DNA from: Chara braunii
Taxonomy: Eukaryota; Streptophyta; Charophyceae; Charales; Characeae
Direction: 5' to 3'
Length of the DNA stretch: 33,166 nt
NCBI GenBank assembly: GCA_003427395.1
Contig: BFEA01000543.1
Coordinates: forward strand, 425,326 to 458,491
This document shows positions 31,221-33,166 of the stretch, in pieces. The position numbers and the translations under genes are program-made. The notes under the pieces were generated by a model. The model had not been told where the DNA came from. It searched no databases and saw only the letters and a program-made list of their open reading frames with translations. The number at the start of each line of letters is the position of its first letter. Within the stretch, counting starts at the first letter, position 1.

Positions 31221-31305
31221 TGCTGGAAAACAGGTCCAGCGTCCCTTACATTCTCAATAGTGTATTTGCTGGAAACCGGGTCCAGCGTCCCTTACATTCT
31301 CAATG
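31221..31305 (-). repeat. Dispersed hairpin repeat, tandem copies 3 and 4
   Basis: TGCTGGAAAACAGGTCCAGC at 31221 and TGCTGGAAACCGGGTCCAGC at 31267, each followed by GTCCCTTACATTCTCAAT, are 46 bp apart. They are the reverse complement of the cores at 323 and 27180. GCTGGA and TCCAGC pair as a stem. Confidence 0.75.
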
Positions 31306-31917
31306 TGGAACAGATATCAGAATTGAAGCTGAAGGGATTAAAGACTTCTGGGGACAGATATGCCTCTTCACCCGATTGGGCGCCAGATATGCTAATATGC
31401 CAAGCACAATTACCCAGAAAATAAGAAAAGATATTTGTACCTCTTCACCTTGAAGGGGCGCCAAATACACTTAACCAATCAAGCACCCTTGTTCTCTCCA
31501 TAAGAGATTAGACGCCAGGCACCAGGCACCCAGCCGAGCTTATTATCTGAGCTTGCTAGCTGTAAATAGACGTATAAAAGAATGAAAACATATAATATGT
31601 GTTTGTGTGTACACCCATGCACAAAACTGGCACAAGGATCGCACAAAAAAAAAAAATTGATTCCACCTTCAAGACCCCCCTGTCAAATGGTGTGACACAA
31701 GGATTGCTCAAGAAGAGAAAAAGAAATGAAATGGACGACATATACCCGGAAGGAGATGAGAGACAAGATTCAAAATTCAAATCCATTTAAAGGACCGCAT
31801 TCAAAAAAGTGGCACATGTGCAGCATTCATTAACATAACCTCAATCACTGCAATTGACATCGGCGACAACTTGCATGTCACTGTCCCGAATGCGATGCAC
31901 ACTCTGCACGGACGCTG
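31306..31917. other. Unassigned AT-rich region
   Basis: A direct repeat pair (CCTCTTCACC, then GGGCGCCA) lies at about 31365 and 31440. A TATA-like CGTATAAAAG stands at 31570. A 63-codon plus-strand ORF (31599-31790) carries a KKRKR motif but no domain. Nothing is firm. Confidence 0.3.
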
Positions 31918-32051
31918 TCCATGGACTCCATACCGGAATGAACCGCCGATGATGATGTCGGCGGTGGTTAGGACGTGGATGATGATGGTGTCGACGAAGA
32001 TGATTAAGGCGAGTTCGATGACGGCGGCCATGATGATGGTGATGACGAAGT

Positions 32052-32108
<57 letters not shown>

Positions 32109-32224
32109 GCCGCCGTCATATAACTCGTCATCATCATCTTTGTCGACACCATCATCATCCACGTCCTAACCACCGCCGACATCATCATCGGCGGTTCATT
32201 CCGCTACGGACTCGCCCGATGGAT
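31918..32224. repeat. Large inverted repeat with (ATC)n at its centre
   Basis: 31934-~32045 and ~32097-32203 are near-perfect reverse complements. Both read CGGAATGAACCGCCGATGAT, GGCGGTGGTTAGGACGTGGA and GGTGTCGAC in the same order from outside in. Weaker matching extends to about 31918 and 32224. The centre is an ATC/GAT microsatellite (about 32051-32108). A transcript in either direction would fold into a long hairpin. Poly-His and poly-Met ORFs here are artefacts. Confidence 0.9.
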
Positions 32225-32578
32225 CCCACTACTTACATGACACGTCCCCAAAAAAAAGACACATGTCATCCCCAACGGAATTCAAAATTGTAACAGACGG
32301 AACGACGAAATCGACTGTCTACCCGTTTGCTGGGCCACAACATCGAAACAGGCATTGATTGCTTCCTTAAAAGGAAGGATTGACCTGCTTCGGCAATCTA
32401 CACTCATTGTACCTCGAACCTTCTCTCCCAAACACTATGGCGAAACAGCAACTGTTTAACCTATGCCGGAACCGTAACATACGGAACGACCCCAACGACA
32501 GCAAAAAAAAACCAGCGATCGAATGTCGTCACCGCACTCACATCGTCACACATCACCGGCGGTTAACGTTCGTGGTGA
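32225..32578. other. Unassigned, possible decayed coding on minus strand
   Basis: The minus reading frame of the next ORF continues past its stop for some codons but is broken repeatedly. No other feature is seen. Confidence 0.25.
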
Positions 32579-33040
32579 TCACCATTTACGGACACGAAGG
32601 CCATCCTCAGGTCCCCATATATCCACCAGCCCGTGCAAGTACCCCCTGCCCTCCAAAGGGGGGTCGAAGATGGTGTCGTACCAAGGCGTTTCGTCCATGC
32701 AGTTCACGAACTCTTCGGCAATGGCGGATACAAGGTACTTGATGGTGTCCCCCACCGCGTCCCGATCGGGACCTTCCCATCTGTTTGGCACCAGCGGATG
32801 CCTCTTCGTCACGAACAGGAGGACGTGGCTCAAAGCGCCATTGCCGACATACCCCAATCCAGTCGTGATTTCCATCGCATGGACATCATTGACGCGCACT
32901 TCATAGAAACGGGTGTCGTGACGTGTGACACCATCACAGAAAACCATATCACGCCCATGACGCCCGTTGCGTTTGTCTCTGAGCTCCGCGATGATCACGT
33001 CACGGCCGCAGACCCACTTCCAGACTACAACAATGGGAGT

Positions 33041-33043
<3 letters not shown>
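32579..33043 (-). CDS. Unrecognised protein, 154 codons
   Basis: ATG at 33043-33041 follows directly after the CT/GA microsatellite. The frame is open to a stop at 32579. The composition is ordinary for a globular protein, with several Trp (VVVWKW, RWEGP, PWYDTIF, DIWGP) and no low complexity. No family is recognised. It might be the second gene of the nearby Harbinger element, which is usually a DNA-binding protein, but no SANT/Myb tryptophan spacing is seen. It may be an exon or fragment, since the reading could start earlier through the GA repeat. A plus-strand ORF (32633-33112) overlaps it and looks less protein-like. Confidence 0.4.

Positions 33044-33045
<2 letters not shown>

Positions 33046-33091
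<46 letters not shown>
33046..33091. repeat. (CT)n microsatellite at contig end
   Basis: A pure CT run ending exactly at the adapter junction. Confidence 0.95.
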
Positions 33092-33093
<2 letters not shown>

Positions 33094-33129
33094 GTCTCTT
33101 ATACACATCTAGATGTGTATAAGAGACAG
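33092..33129. other. Tn5/Nextera mate-pair junction adapter (artefact)
   Basis: CTGTCTCTTATACACATCT (33092-33110) is followed by its exact reverse complement AGATGTGTATAAGAGACAG (33111-33129). This is the Tn5 mosaic end in head-to-head form, the circularisation junction of Nextera mate-pair libraries. It is not genomic. Confidence 0.98.
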
Positions 33130-33166
33130 GAAAGGAGAAAACGACGTCGTGAGCGACTGAAAAACA
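33130..33166 (+). other. Chimeric 37 bases from the other end of a mate-pair fragment
   Basis: Identical over all 37 bases to 19919-19955 in the same orientation. It follows the junction adapter and so is not contiguous with 33091 in the genome. Confidence 0.93.

Noticed and set aside
31599-31790. Small plus ORF with a KKRKR motif
   Set aside because: It is only 63 codons, partly from an A-run, with no domain or gene context. Left as an unassigned region.

Overview
The window is nuclear eukaryotic DNA from a repeat-dominated genome. It has no operons and no intact host gene that I can recognise. A plant-lineage (streptophyte) source fits best: the large Ty3/gypsy element carries a primer-binding site resembling the initiator-Met tRNA site usual in plants, and it sits among PIF/Harbinger, LINE and tRNA-SINE sequences with long GA/CT tracts. 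A charophyte such as Chara is my guess, not something the sequence proves.

Layout. 1-1142: a hairpin, a proline-rich ORF and a minus-strand dimeric tRNA-SINE. 1143-2600: low-complexity DNA with a GT microsatellite. 2600-6700 (minus): a decayed LINE with ORF1 and the start of ORF2 (endonuclease). 6740-8490: CT-rich, internally duplicated DNA. 9043-9320: a U6 snRNA pseudogene followed by a SINE fragment. 9708-12138: a 2.4-kb solo LTR with target duplication ACCT. 12580-12975: a second dimeric SINE. 13000-15727: GC-rich degenerate tandem repeats. 15728-26933: one LTR retrotransposon, 11.2 kb with its nested insertions, flanked by GTGT. 26934-28720: the other half of the interrupted tandem array, then poly-T/poly-A units. 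29511-30947: a PIF/Harbinger transposase broken by two TGA codons. 31221-33091: repeated hairpins, a large inverted repeat around an ATC microsatellite, and an unrecognised minus-strand ORF. 33092-33166: a Tn5/Nextera mate-pair adapter junction and 37 bases copied from 19919-19955, a library artefact.

The main system is the LTR retrotransposon. Its 5' LTR, PBS, gag fragment, integrase, a long acidic downstream ORF and 3' LTR are in order, but protease, reverse transcriptase and RNase H are missing. A 211-bp satellite, a SINE-like unit, an A-rich minisatellite and a TA repeat with an assembly gap occupy that place. All three LTR copies carry, inside the LTR and about 1 kb downstream of a shared TATA box, a coding region of roughly 170-190 codons. 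Its protein sequence is conserved without gaps over long stretches between two very diverged LTRs. This LTR-borne ORF is the most novel-looking feature of the window.
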